Shown: piece by piece, positions 45,674-55,683 of the stretch
Position numbering within the stretch: the stretch's first letter is position 1
Layout of the letters: each line of letters starts with the position of its first letter
Origin: Cristatella mucedo
Lineage: Eukaryota; Bryozoa; Phylactolaemata; Cristatellidae
NCBI GenBank assembly: GCA_009760855.2
Contig: WPIO01000168.1
Span: 388,501 to 452,500 of the forward strand
Reading direction: 5' to 3'
DNA length: 64,000 nucleotides
Notes under the pieces: generated by a model
What the model was told of the DNA's origin: nothing
The model's database searches: none
Seen by the model: the letters and a program-made list of their open reading frames with translations, nothing else
Program-made: the position numbers and the translations under genes

Positions 45674-46230
45674 AGGCCGGGTTTACACGGCGAGTCTTGC
45701 TTCCTGCCTGCTTCCTACTTACATGATTCGGTGTACATGTCACTAATACTGGGGGCGGTCAAAGACTTGGAGAAGATTTACCCGGAAGACTCGGCAGCCA
45801 AACGACGCGGCTCTAATTCCTGGCCAGGACACGGCGTTACTTAGCAAGCGATTAGTCACGTGTGCCGTCAAGGGCACGCCTTTTGCACTGCACAGAAAAG
45901 CACGGGCGACAACTCGACAGGCGACACCGTCGAAACATTGCACGAGCTTGCCTGTTTGTGGGAATCGACGAGCTAGTCGCACAAGAATCAAATAGGGAGG
46001 TGGCGAGGTGGTGAGAAAATTAATCACGGGAGGTTAAAATTCTCTGAGGGGAACGATGAAGGATATTTCCTACCTCCCAAATAAAAGCAGGTTACCTGCG
46101 ATCACTCAGGGGGCAGAGCATGTAGGAAGGCTGGCCGTGTAAAAAACTCTCTACAAAAAGGAAGGCCAGAGTACAACAGAAGTACGTAGGAAGCAGTGGG
46201 TAAGCAAGACTCGCCGTGTAAACCCGGCTT
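45674..46230. mobile_element. TIR DNA element, copy 1 (557 bp)
   Basis: 49-bp terminal inverted repeats (45,674-45,722 and 46,182-46,230) with a 27-bp perfect core beginning gccgggtttacacggcgagt. The minus-strand interior has a frame (45,743-46,027) sharing a G-x-P-L-T-A stretch with copy 2. No clear target duplication. The superfamily is unassigned; the termini recall PIF/Harbinger-like elements. Confidence 0.75.
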
Positions 46231-46437
46231 CACATGGCATTTTACACTGCTCAACTGCCACGATGAATGACGAACTGCACTCTCTCGTCGAGAGTAAGAA
46301 CTCTTTGGAGGGGCAAGTTAAGCAATAACAACCACAAACGATATGCTTTAAGGGAAGTTTATCAATCGATTAGTGATAAAAAGCGCAGTATTAGCACGCA
46401 CAAGCACACAGAGAACAGACGCATCCTGCCGATGCTG

Positions 46438-46629
46438 TAAGATACATGCTGACCCTTTGCATGTCACCCCTAACCATGTTATTCATTTTGTTTGTGTATC
46501 AATCGTGAATTTGCTCACCATTTAATTGCATTTCCCTTTGCAGCAAATGTAAAGCGCCAAGAGAGAGAGAGATTAAGTTCTCCGAGGGCGCTTTATCAAG
46601 TGCATTATTAATAATATTATTATTATTAG
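46438..46629 (+). mobile_element. LINE-A 3' UTR and tail
   Basis: atgctgaccctttgcatgtc to an ATT-type tail; an extra GAGA lies in the hairpin loop side. Confidence 0.88.
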
Positions 46630-46635
46630 ATTTCG

Positions 46636-47088
46636 CTGTTTAGCCTCTTTTTAAATGTAGTCAAGTCACGGAATGTCGTAACTTCAGTCGGCCGTTAGTT
46701 CCAGGCTTTGGGAGCATACGAACTAAAGGCAAAGTCTCCAATGAATTTGAGGTTCTTACGAGGTAACGAGGTAAATTATTTGATTCATAAAAGCGGATGA
46801 TGCTGTGCCTAGCCTGGTTGGAGAATAGTTCAGATAGGCTAGAATCATAGAATGAAGTGATCTAAAAGTGAGTGACACAACCTTGAAGTCGATCCTCTCC
46901 TCGATTGGGAGCAAGTGCAGATCGGTGAGAAGTGGTGTGATGTAGAAACTGTGACACTTAAGGACAGACAAGCCTAGCGCTGCGGAGCTTTGCACCAGCT
47001 GCAAGCGCCAGATTTCTCAGGCCGCTAGACAAGAATGCAGCGAGTTACAGAAGTCGAGAGGGGATGTCACAAATGCACGACAACTACT
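46636..47088 (-). mobile_element. LINE-A C-terminal fragment
   Basis: Minus strand reads VLKCHSFYITPLLTDLHLLP and ERIDFKVVSLTFRSLHSM. It abuts the plus-strand LINE-A tail on its left, head to tail inverted. Confidence 0.82.
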
Positions 47089-47099
47089 ATCAGCGACGA

Positions 47100-47220
47100 C
47101 TTGAAGAACGGCGGTGGGCAATAAAGAACGGCGGAGGGCGATAAAGAGCGGCGGCGGGCGATAAAGAACGGTGGCAGGCGATAAAAAATGGCGGCAAGCG
47201 ATAAAGAATGGTGGAGGGCT
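47100..47220. repeat. 20-bp minisatellite, six units
   Basis: Unit like ggcgataaagaacggcggcg with a few substitutions per copy. Confidence 0.92.
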
Positions 47221-47274
47221 AAAAGAGCGCCTGCCACCGGGCGACTCCGAGCATCCGAGCAGCTCTTGGCTTCA

Positions 47275-47312
<38 letters not shown>

Positions 47313-47507
47313 GGAGAGAGAGAGAGAGAGAGAGGGAGGAAGAGAAATCGATAGGAAGGGGAGAGAGGGAAAGATAGGGAGAGAGAAAGGGAAAGACAGG
47401 GAGAGAAAGAGGGAGAGAGAAAGGAAGAGAGAGAGGGAGAGAGAGCGAGAGAGAGGGCGAGAGAAAGCGAGAGCAAGCGAGAGAGAGCAAGAGAGAGCAA
47501 GAGAGAG

Positions 47508-47555
<48 letters not shown>
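47275..47555. repeat. GA-rich microsatellite block
   Basis: Pure (GA)n at both ends, imperfect GA/GGAA in the middle. Confidence 0.98.
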
Positions 47556-48225
47556 AGAGTGTCTCTCTTCTTTCTCATTTCATTTGTGTTTCCTCCCTCT
47601 TGCGACAGAAATGTTTGAACAAGGCGCTGGCGTACGCTCACCCGTGAGCGCGGAGCGAAGAGCGAGCGGCTGATCGCAGTCAAAGTGCAGATAACTCGCA
47701 GGCCTGCTTCCCAGGTTCGACGAATTACAAATTTGCTGGACCATAATCGAGAAAGCGAGCGCGGCCTCAATTGTCTGTAAATGGCGCTGAACTTGGAGGC
47801 TCGTCGGGTCCGTCATCAACGGCGTTCAGCTGTCACTTCACCAACCGAGCTTGTGTTCTCGTTCCGAGGCGCTCTGCGCTCGTACCTGGGCACGATGTTA
47901 CTGCCACATGTTACTGGCTAGATGTATTATCAAATGGATGATTAATAAAATATTATATAAATAAAATGCCGTGAGTGTCTCACTCGCTTGCTTTTTATTT
48001 CTGACCTAACCCCGATACTTGTTGGCTTTCGCATGCGAGATAGGGTGCACGTCGCGTGCGCGTCACGTGCTATTGATTTTCTCGCAGTTAGTCGTAAAGC
48101 GCCCAGCTAGAGATGTATGCATGTAGAGATGTATGCATGTAGAGATGTATGCAGCAGTCTCGCTTGTCCTCCTCGTTGCTGCCACGCGTCGGCTTTGCAA
48201 GTGTGGTGCTCGCCTTGAAGGACCA
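47556..48225. other. Unassigned, with a 16-bp triplet repeat
   Basis: tagagatgtatgcatg occurs about three times at 48,109-48,152. A minus-strand ATG frame from 47,816 (MTDPTSLQVQRHLQTIE) is not recognisable. Confidence 0.4.
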
Positions 48226-48360
48226 TAATAGCCCAGGAGGTAAGAATCTCGCTCTTCACGAATGAAGTCGTGGGTTCGAAACCTGCAGTGTACGATCCTT
48301 TATTACCAAAGCCGATAATCTTCTGCCGCTATACAAATGAGGCTGTTAAATCGGCTAATA
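48226..48360 (+). mobile_element. SINE-1, diverged subtype with internal deletion
   Basis: agcccaggaggtaagaatct, a near-consensus B box (gggttcgaaacc), a shortened body and atacaaatgaggctgttaaa. Confidence 0.78.
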
Positions 48361-48384
48361 TTTTACTCGATTGACCAGGGTGGG

Positions 48385-48450
48385 AAACTCAAGCCCAGCT
48401 GCATGTTTAAAACGTCGGGGTAGAGACTAGGTTCTCTTGGGACGCATATA
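48385..48450 (+). mobile_element. SINE-2 terminal fragment
   Basis: ggggtagagactaggttctc and ttgggacgcatatacaaa. Confidence 0.6.
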
Positions 48451-48904
48451 CAAATATAAATGAATCATAATTAATACAATAAAATGATTATAATATAATA
48501 AACGTGGTGGGATGTGGCTCGCTGAACGACGGTAAGGTCACCTTCGCGTAAATATGTGACTCAGCGGCTGGCAGACTGTAGTCGCTCAAAGAGAGCGACA
48601 AAGGTCACGCTCGAGCCTTATTTAGGTCATAGGTTATACAGTATAGGTTTTACGCTAGCGACCCCATAAGTTTTTCCTCACCCACTCCAACTATGGCCAC
48701 CTGGTCGACTATTAGTTTAGGCAGTTTTTTAAAGTCCTCCCGAGCGTCCAAACGAGTGAAATTGATGTAACGGTGAACAAAAAAAGTCCAACACGCAATT
48801 TCTCAACACGACAACCGCAGCATGGGCAGCAGAAACACTACATCTAGTAGTAGAATGTTCCCGCTCCCCGATTGGCGACCACGCGCTATTCGGGCTGGCG
48901 TAGA
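48451..48904. other. No recognised element
   Basis: Left flank of the Tc1 remnant; I could not find a convincing Tc1 inverted repeat in it. Confidence 0.4.
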
Positions 48905-49319
48905 CTCGACGAGTTTCGCAGCAGGCGACGTAGGGGCTCTTTACCGCATTGAGGGCATAGTAAATCAAGTCAGCTACCTGCAAATCCTGGTCGACGTTGC
49001 TGTGCCCAGTGCAATACGACTGCTTGCCGATAATTTTACATATTAATAGAGCATCGATCCGAAAAAATGAGTTTCGCTGCAATTGTTTCGACGGGTCCTC
49101 TCATTTCACAGGCTTGCAGTGGCCGAGTCAGAGCACGGAACTTATCCCAATTGGACATCTATGGGACGACGTCCAGCATTGGCTAGACCACTGAACGCTG
49201 ACGTAAGATCGCCGGCCAAATTGCGGGACGAATTGCAAGCGATCCGGCATGCTATACCATCCGACGTAACTTTGAAACTTCCCAAACCATCGCTGATCCG
49301 GACCCGAACTTCCCAGTAA
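48905..49319 (+). pseudogene. Tc1/mariner transposase, C-terminal half (inverted relative to the N-terminal half)
   Basis: Reads AAGDVGALYRIEGIVNQVSY, LQILVDVAVPSAIRLLADN, then after frame breaks LQWPSQSTELIPIGHLWDD and RDELQAIRHAIPSDV. These are the standard C-terminal Tc1 blocks (S-x-D-L-N-P-I-E-H-x-W-D and so on). The second catalytic Asp block is destroyed after NF, and the third acidic residue is G in PIGHLW. Dead. Confidence 0.85.
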
Positions 49320-49800
49320 TTTCCCAGCAAGCAGACATCAGCATGTGCTTCGTCACTCCTTCGTCGAACGTAGGATCGACGCTGGCAGTTGCCATACATG
49401 GTGTACTTACTTTCGTCGGTAAAGAATACTCGCGTCCAATTTTCGGTAGTCCAGTGTTATGCAGCCATACCTATGAAAGACGTGCTGCTTGATAGCCGTT
49501 CGTCGGTAACGGAGCTTTTTTGCCACACTTGCCATAAGCCATTGTGCGCCGTGAGTATTCGCCTCTGCACCGTCTGCTCACTGAGGATCTTGCTTGCGGA
49601 AAGTTCGAGTGCTTTGGCATGGATTCGAGCAGGGGAAAGATGGGCCTTTAGGCACTCAATTTTCAGGAGCCGATCATCCCTCCTAGTAGAAACCCGAGGG
49701 CGCCCAGACTCAGGCTGGTTCTTCACCGTCCCTAGCACAGACATTTTCAGAATGTTATACAGGACAGTTTTCTCGTTTATTCCCATCTACCGAGCGATTT
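49320..49800 (-). pseudogene. Tc1/mariner transposase, N-terminal half
   Basis: The helix-turn-helix part gives GINEKTVLYNILKMSVLGTV, NQPESGRPRVSTRRDDRLL and LSEQTVQRRILTAHNGLW. After a stop it continues with WTRVFFTDESKY (first catalytic Asp present) and YVRRRSDEAHADVCLL. It ends exactly where the oppositely oriented C-terminal half begins. Confidence 0.88.
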
Positions 49801-51207
49801 TCGGTCGCTAACCTTCTCAAGATGGTAAGTCCACGTGTGGCCCTTGACAAAATCCGTAATACTGTACCCAGGCTAGGTTCGGTCGGCTGGGACCGGACGG
49901 CTGTAATGCCGGTAAAGGTCACCGGCTAGGCCGGGGTCGGACCTACGGCATGGCTAGATGTGTGGTGACGAGAGGTCACCAAGGCTCTTGGGTAGGAAAA
50001 GTTGGCCTATTAGGTCGTGGTGTTGGAGGCTCCCGGTCTCGCCGAGTAATGCACCTGGATGGTTACAGGCGTGCTCGGGCGATGCGGCCACGCACGCATG
50101 GCAACGAGTACCCAAGGCCCGAGCGGAGCTGGATAGCTCGCTCGTTGTTGAGACTTGTATATTCTGCGTTCCCCGTTAAGCATGTTTGTGACCCCCCCCC
50201 CGTGTGTTGGCGTCTTTCGGTGGAAGCTCTCGACTGTGGTGGACGTCGACTTCGACTAGTCAAGCAGTTACTCAGCTAGCCAGATATTTTACGGTGTGCA
50301 CGCGTACTGTTGGATTCAGAGTCGGTACAACGGCGGGACTGCGTAAGCCGACTGACCAATTAACACGTTTGTTCGCGCTTGCTCCGTCGTCTTGCGCCCC
50401 ATAGTGTACTTTATTTAGGAACCTCCATGTAGACTTGTTTAGTTCCTCTGTTGTTGGCGCATGCGATATTACTGAGAGGTCTAACCTGACTGCCGTTCGT
50501 CTTACCCTAGCTCAGCGGCAAGACGAGCGGCAGCGTGGCCGGAGTATGGCGAGGTTTGGCGGGAAATAGTCTCTCACCCCTGGAACTCGGCTACAATACG
50601 ACGACCATTGCCATGGCTGCTAGTAGTGCACTCAGGGGTTAATGTGGTCTGCCGGCTGCGACTAAGGTCACTGGGTTTCCACCCAACTCCCCTCCTGTGT
50701 GCTAGCCCAACGAGACTATGTCGAACCTTCTATTAGACGAATATAATCTGCAAATGCTACACGAATGGTGTCGGCCATATTTAAAGGTACACTAACAATA
50801 CCGATTTTCTCTACTAGCAGATGTTTCTATCATTATTATCGTGTACCGTGCACGCGAGTGAGCAGAGTAATACTTCCCGCGCAGCCTACGAAATCCGTAG
50901 CCACAACCGGCCATCGGTATAGGAGTTATCCGGTTGCTAAGAAAAGCAACAGCCGGTGGGCCTACTGCTGGGTTTCCCGGGTTCAGCACTCAGAACGTCC
51001 TCCTGAGCAAACAGTTACAGATCAAAGCACTGCTACTTGATAGGAAATGAATCAAAACATATTCATTAGTATTTGCCTTCAAGGCAAAGTTCGACAAATC
51101 TTATGGCTGCTTGTGTAATCATTCTGTAGTAGTGATACTGTGTAATGAATCGTTAACAGCACATCATTTTGTTTTGCATATTGTTACTTGTACACATACC
51201 CGTTATG

Positions 51208-51210
<3 letters not shown>
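49801..51210. other. No recognised element
   Basis: 1.4 kb of moderately GC-rich sequence. The right Tc1 terminus should be near 49.85 kb but was not identified. A 9-C run occurs at 50,192-50,200. Confidence 0.4.

Positions 51211-51291
<81 letters not shown>
51211..51291. repeat. (AT)n microsatellite, about 82 bp
   Basis: Perfect AT. It runs into a SINE-2 head scrap (gctggtttggtccagcgg, 51,293-51,310). Confidence 0.98.
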
Positions 51292-51293
<2 letters not shown>

Positions 51294-51315
51294 CTGGTTT
51301 GGTCCAGCGGTTGTT

Positions 51316-51690
51316 ATATCCTATTCCATGGGCCTTAATCACTTTTCCCAGAGGTTGCGTATAAATGGAGAACAACAAGGAACCAAGTACAGACCCTTGA
51401 TGGACTCCACAGGTGACCCTTCTCATGTCTGAGACCTGACCCCCACACGACATGGATTGAACACGATCAGACAAGTATGATTTAAACCACGCCAGTGCTT
51501 CGTCTGTCAGACCGATCGTTGTTCTCAATCGTTCGAGCAGAACTTCGTGATCAATGGTGTCGAAGGCAGCAGACAGATCTAGCAGAGCTAGGGCAGTGAC
51601 ATTCCCGCCACATAGAATGTCATTTTTAACACGGAGGAGAGCAGTTTCAGAAGAGTGCTTCCTCCTGAACCCCAATTGAAAATTAAAATG
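51316..51690 (-). mobile_element. LINE-C reverse transcriptase fragment
   Basis: Open minus frame: GFRRKHSSETALLRVKND, ALALLDLSAAFDTIDHEVLL, SYLSDRVQSMSCGGQVSD, GVHQGSVLGSLLFSIYTQPL, KAHGIGYN. These are RT palm motifs of a CR1/L2-type LINE, diverged from LINE-A. It could be the missing RT of LINE-B, since no LINE-B copy here retains that part. Confidence 0.9.
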
Positions 51691-51941
51691 ACATGGTGTA
51701 ACTCAGAGATATTTCCCAACGTCAGGACCAAAGACTAAACTCCCCCACCCCAGTCTACAAGGATCTGCCTGGTGACCCACGCCCTCGGGTTTGCCCTCCG
51801 AATAACCAAAATTGTTTCTTTCAGAATCCAATGTGGCTCAGGGGTTTCCCAATGACGAGCAAGCGGCGGCTTAATCTTGGAGTCGTCCCTCGCAGTGGCG
51901 CTCAGTGCGAGGATAGGCCTATCCTTTATGGTTTTGCTTAG

Positions 51942-52110
51942 CCGTAATGACTCGCTAGGTAAGGTGGTTGCTTTTCACGACCTCGGTCCCGAGGTAGTGG
52001 GTTCGATTCCTGCGGTGGGCGATCCTTAATCGCCACTGCAAGCGGCGGTGATAGCCGTAAAGGCTCTTCTGTCGCTATACAAAACGAGGCTGCATTCAAT
52101 CAGCTAGCAT
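51942..52110 (+). mobile_element. SINE-1 copy
   Basis: gccgtaatgactcgctaggt head, perfect B box GGTTCGATTCC, end tatacaaaacgaggctgcat. Confidence 0.92.
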
Positions 52111-52642
52111 TTTTTTAACAAGGTACTTGACACGACCCATCAATGATGCACTAACCTATTAGTTATTGGCACTAGAAATCTTGCCATCCTCCTATGTTAA
52201 CTCTCGGCTCTCTACAAGATAAAGACATCTCTCAGCTACACCGTGGCAAAGCACAACAGTGCACAGGCAAAGGTGCAGGTGACTGAATTTTCATCTTCCA
52301 TGCAGCACTGAAATCGTGGGATTATGGGAGCAATTGTCGGGGCAAAACCACCAGGCATTCCTGGCAGCATTGCTCACAGCCGTGCAGGCTAGCAAACTAG
52401 TAGCTACGAATCTGAAAGCTGTTGCACTGGCAAGTTGCGATCAGAAAATGCGAACTCACCTGCAACATTGGTACCCCTAGTCTTATCCATGCATGAGTTA
52501 GCTTCAGCTTCAGGACTCGGTCGAGGCAAAAGGACCTCAGGAACTGAAACTGCAACTGACAACTGAAACTGAAACTGAAACTGAAACTGCAACTGACAAA
52601 CTTCAATAAGATTGGCTGCCAGCACCTTAAGACAGGGCATGC
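52111..52642. other. Unassigned, with a (CTGAAA)n hexamer
   Basis: ctgaaa repeats about six times at 52,548-52,598, with ctgcaa and ctgaca variants. Nothing else recognised. Confidence 0.5.
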
Positions 52643-52810
52643 CTTGATGGCACACTAGGTAAGGCGATTGCTTTTACGAACTCGGTCTCGAGGTCGTGGG
52701 TTCGATTCCTGCGGTGGGCGATCCTTTATCACCACTACAAGCGGTGGTGAAAGCCGTCAAGCCTCTTCTGTCGCTATACAAAACGAGGCTGCATTCAATC
52801 AGGTGGCATT
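52643..52810 (+). mobile_element. SINE-1 copy
   Basis: Perfect A box tggcacactagg (52,648-52,659) and perfect B box GGTTCGATTCC (52,699-52,709). It shares the ending tatacaaaacgaggctgcat with the copy 700 bp to the left, so the two are a close subfamily. Confidence 0.93.
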
Positions 52811-53088
52811 GTTGTTTCATGCATGAGCAGCAGAGCTTGGCAGAGAGCCACCTGGGGTTCGGAGCTCCGGAGCTCCCGTCCATGAAGTGACGGCTTCGTT
52901 GAAGTCACTGGCAAAATTCCGTGCAGAGCCACAAGCTTTTCACCATTCAGTGTCTCACTGAAGCTATCCAGCTGCTTGCCAAGAACTTCAAGCCGTGACC
53001 TCAAGATCGCATGCTTGTCAAATCAGCTAGCATTTTTCTTGCGGCCCGGCATCCTTTTTTCCCCTCCTCTGACAATTTAGAAATCCTC

Positions 53089-53218
53089 CTTGACTATAAA
53101 TGATTATAATGACAATACTAATAATGCACTTGATAAAGCGCCCCCAGAGAACTTAATCTCTCTCTAGGCGCTTCACAAATAGATATAATTCATTAGTATA
53201 GCACCCTAAGAGAACCTA
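53089..53218 (-). mobile_element. Two terminal fragments (LINE-A, then SINE-2)
   Basis: cttgataaagcgcccccaga...tctaggcgcttcac followed by attagtatagcaccctaaga. Confidence 0.7.
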
Positions 53219-54203
53219 TTCATTTAAAAAGAACTTGAAAACACACCTATTTAGGACAGCATTTAGTGGGTACCTTTGATTTGTCCTTCATGTGCTTATG
53301 CGTGCTGACACTGTGCATGCTGCCACTAACCACATTTGCATGCTCGAAATCTAGGTGCCATATTCCAACGCGACCTCTCGTTAGACGACCATGTCAGCTC
53401 CACAGTCAAATCTGCCTATTTTCAGCTTCATAACATTGCTAAAATTCGGGCTTGTTTAGATAAGGATACCAGGTCCAAGTTGGTCCATGCACTCGTGACA
53501 TCCCGTCTCGACTTCTGCAACTCACTGCTTACTGGCCTACCAGCATGTGCGATCAGGCGATTGCAGCTGGTGCAAAACTCTGCAGCTAGGCTTGTCTGTC
53601 GTGAGCGTAGCAGTTGCCACATTACTCCACTTCTCGCTGACCTGCACTGGCTACCATTCAAGCAACGAATTGACTTCAAGGTTTTGTCACTCACTTTTAG
53701 GTCCCTTCATTCTATGGCTCCAGCATATCTCTCAGATATACTACCCTATCAGGCCAAGCATCGAACCACCCGCTTTTCGGAATCCAACAGCCTACAAATA
53801 CCTCGTACAAAACCTAAATCCTTTGGAGACCGTGCATTTAGTTCATATGCTCCCAAAGCCTGGAACTCCCTCCCGACCTGTGTCAGAACATCCCCTGACC
53901 TGACCACATTTAAAAGGAACTTAAAATCACACCTATTTAGGACAGCATTTAGTGGGTCCCTGTGATTCGTTCTTGATGTGCTTATGCGTGCTGACACTGT
54001 GCATGCTGCCACTAACCACGTTTGCATGCTAACCCTGTGAATGTCACCCTCTAACCATATTATTCATTTTGTTTGTTTTTCAAGCATGAGATTACTTACC
54101 ATTCAATTGCATTTCCCTTTGCAGCAAATGTAAAACGCCTAGAAAGCGATTAAATTCTCTGAGGGCGCTTTATCAAGTGCATTATTAATATTATTATTAT
54201 TAT
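53219..54203 (+). mobile_element. LINE-A 3' portion with 5' UTR-derived rearrangement
   Basis: A 3' UTR piece (53,219-53,344) joins at ttgcatgct directly to a clean coding stretch (53,340-53,965). That stretch reads ARNLGAIFQRDLSLDDHVSS, DFCNSLLTGLPACAIRRLQL, KQRIDFKVLSLTFRSLHSMA and ends FSGSL*. A normal UTR, hairpin and ATT-type tail follow. The 209-codon open frame makes it one of the youngest copies. Confidence 0.93.
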
Positions 54204-54314
54204 CTATATTCGGGCGCTTTACATACGCTCCAGTGCTTGAGCCCACGACCTCGCTCATCAAATACATTCACCGTGACCTTGTTTCTAGGCACCTTAAGGC
54301 GCTGGGCCAAACCA
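54204..54314 (-). mobile_element. SINE-2 inside the Tigger remnant
   Basis: Reversed: cgggcgctttacatacgctc, B box (gcttgagccc), head gctggtttggcccagc. Confidence 0.75.
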
Positions 54315-54326
54315 GCCCAGCGCCTT
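54296..54326. repeat. 12-bp perfect hairpin at SINE/Tigger junction
   Basis: Arms aaggcgctgggc and gcccagcgcctt with a 7-nt loop, formed by the SINE-2 head and adjacent Tigger sequence. Confidence 0.85.
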
Positions 54327-54521
54327 GGTAAATTCTTCCAGAAGACCCCTGTCTCGTCACAGTTGAATACTTGCTAGGGTATGTATCCTTCTGCTGCTAT
54401 AATTCCAGCAAACGTTTTGAGGTAATCCTCAGCTGCCTTCACATCCGTGCGCTGCCTTCACCTTGCCTGAAGATTGAGTGAATGCCGGTCCTCTTTTTAA
54501 AATTCTTGAACATACCTGCAA

Positions 54522-54522
<1 letters not shown>
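54327..54522 (-). pseudogene. Tigger/pogo-type DDE transposase fragment
   Basis: Minus strand: GMFKNFKKRTGIHSI (the end of the CENP-B-like DNA-binding domain), then after one frameshift DVKAAEDYLKTFAGIIAAEG, a stop, and QVFNCDETGVFWKNLPRR. N-x-D-E-T-G is the family's first catalytic Asp motif. Both ends are cut, by SINE-2 and by an AT repeat. Confidence 0.85.
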
Positions 54523-54558
<36 letters not shown>

Positions 54559-54650
54559 GTTATAAACTGCATAAATATATCGCTTATTATATATATATAT
54601 ATATTCGATAATATATATATATATATTACATAATGCAGTATATATATGTA
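54523..54650. repeat. AT-rich microsatellite cluster
   Basis: Three AT runs separated by short unique spacers. Confidence 0.9.
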
Positions 54651-54757
54651 TAACTATGACATTACAAATTGTCAGTTGAATAAGCACCGACTGGTTTTAA
54701 ACGGCTCACTCGATGCCTCGGTCGTTGAAGTGCCTATGGCATGCTACAGCAAATCCT

Positions 54758-54925
54758 AGCTGATTAAACAGCCTCTTTTTGTATAGCGACAGAAGAGCCT
54801 TTACGGCTATCACCACCGCTTGCAGTGGCGATAAAGGATCGCCCACCGCAGGAATCGAACCCACGACCTCGGGACCGAGGTCGTGAAAGCAACCGCCTTA
54901 CCTAGTGTGCCATCACGGCTCACCA
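54758..54925 (-). mobile_element. SINE-1 copy, near consensus
   Basis: Perfect 11-bp inverted repeat (54,862-54,885), B box ggaatcgaacc in reverse, complete head (tgccatcacggctcacc). Confidence 0.93.
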
Positions 54926-55638
54926 TCAAGGCAACTAGCTCGTGCCTTCTCGCAGATTATAGCCTTGGTCATTCCGTCACCTCCTACGAGCTGCTTTTTC
55001 TTCAACCACGCCATCAGCAGCTTCTCCCTAATTGGATAGCTGTCTGCTGTTGGAATTTTTTTAACGCCCTTGGCTTGCGTTACCGACTCTTACCTTTATC
55101 GACTCTTTCTGCTTCAGTGTTGTAGCTGATTTATGGTATTCATAGTTTATGGGCCATTGGCATTAAGTGCCTTGTTATTCCAACCGCGGCCAGTTTATGG
55201 CCTAGAGTTTTTTATGGCCCAGCAGAGATTATTTCACTAATTGTTGGTTTATGGGACGTTGCGATTTATGACTGCGATTGTTAAGGGGGTTGCCTCTCAG
55301 TGGAAGCATTTGAGGTTGCGCTTGCAGCTATTTTGGGAAACTTTGTTTTTCCAGCCAGGGATCCGAAGAAAGTGAAAGTGAAAGTGAAAGCAATGAAAGG
55401 GCTGAGTGCTGAGAAGAAGCGGCGGACGTGAGTGCGAATTGAATTAGCGACAAGCATGAACAAAGTGAGCTTGTTTAGACGACTTGACGAAGCTGCACGA
55501 GCGGAGGTAGCACTTCTACGATCAGCGCCATACTTGTAAGTCAATTGCTTTCACAACGCAGGCGGAGGCGACACCACGCAGAACACCGGAGCGGGGTCAA
55601 AGAGACGTTCCATTCACACGGACGCCGCAGCTGGCCAG
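54926..55638. other. Unassigned sequence
   Basis: Contains scattered tttatgg repeats at 55,130-55,270 and a gaaagt repeat near 55,368-55,390. No transposon or gene recognised. Confidence 0.4.
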
Positions 55639-55683
55639 CACGTGACCATCCCGATCACGTGACCACCATGCGAGCACGTGACC
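55639..55683. promoter_or_regulatory. Cluster of three CACGTGACC E-boxes
   Basis: CACGTGACC at 55,639, 55,656 and 55,675. bHLH-zip factors (USF, TFE, MYC types) bind CACGTG; the tcacgtgacc form is the CLEAR-like variant. No gene is assigned nearby. Confidence 0.5.

Noticed and set aside
45674-46230. Assignment of the TIR element to PIF/Harbinger
   Set aside because: The ends are suggestive but no 3-bp target duplication or transposase motif was found.
47580-47816. Minus-strand ATG frame MTDPTSLQVQRHLQTIE as a first exon
   Set aside because: Protein-like, but I cannot identify it or show a donor site.
52643-52720. tRNA gene from good A and B boxes
   Set aside because: The same sequence recurs about ten times with a common non-tRNA body; it is a SINE head and has no proper acceptor stem.
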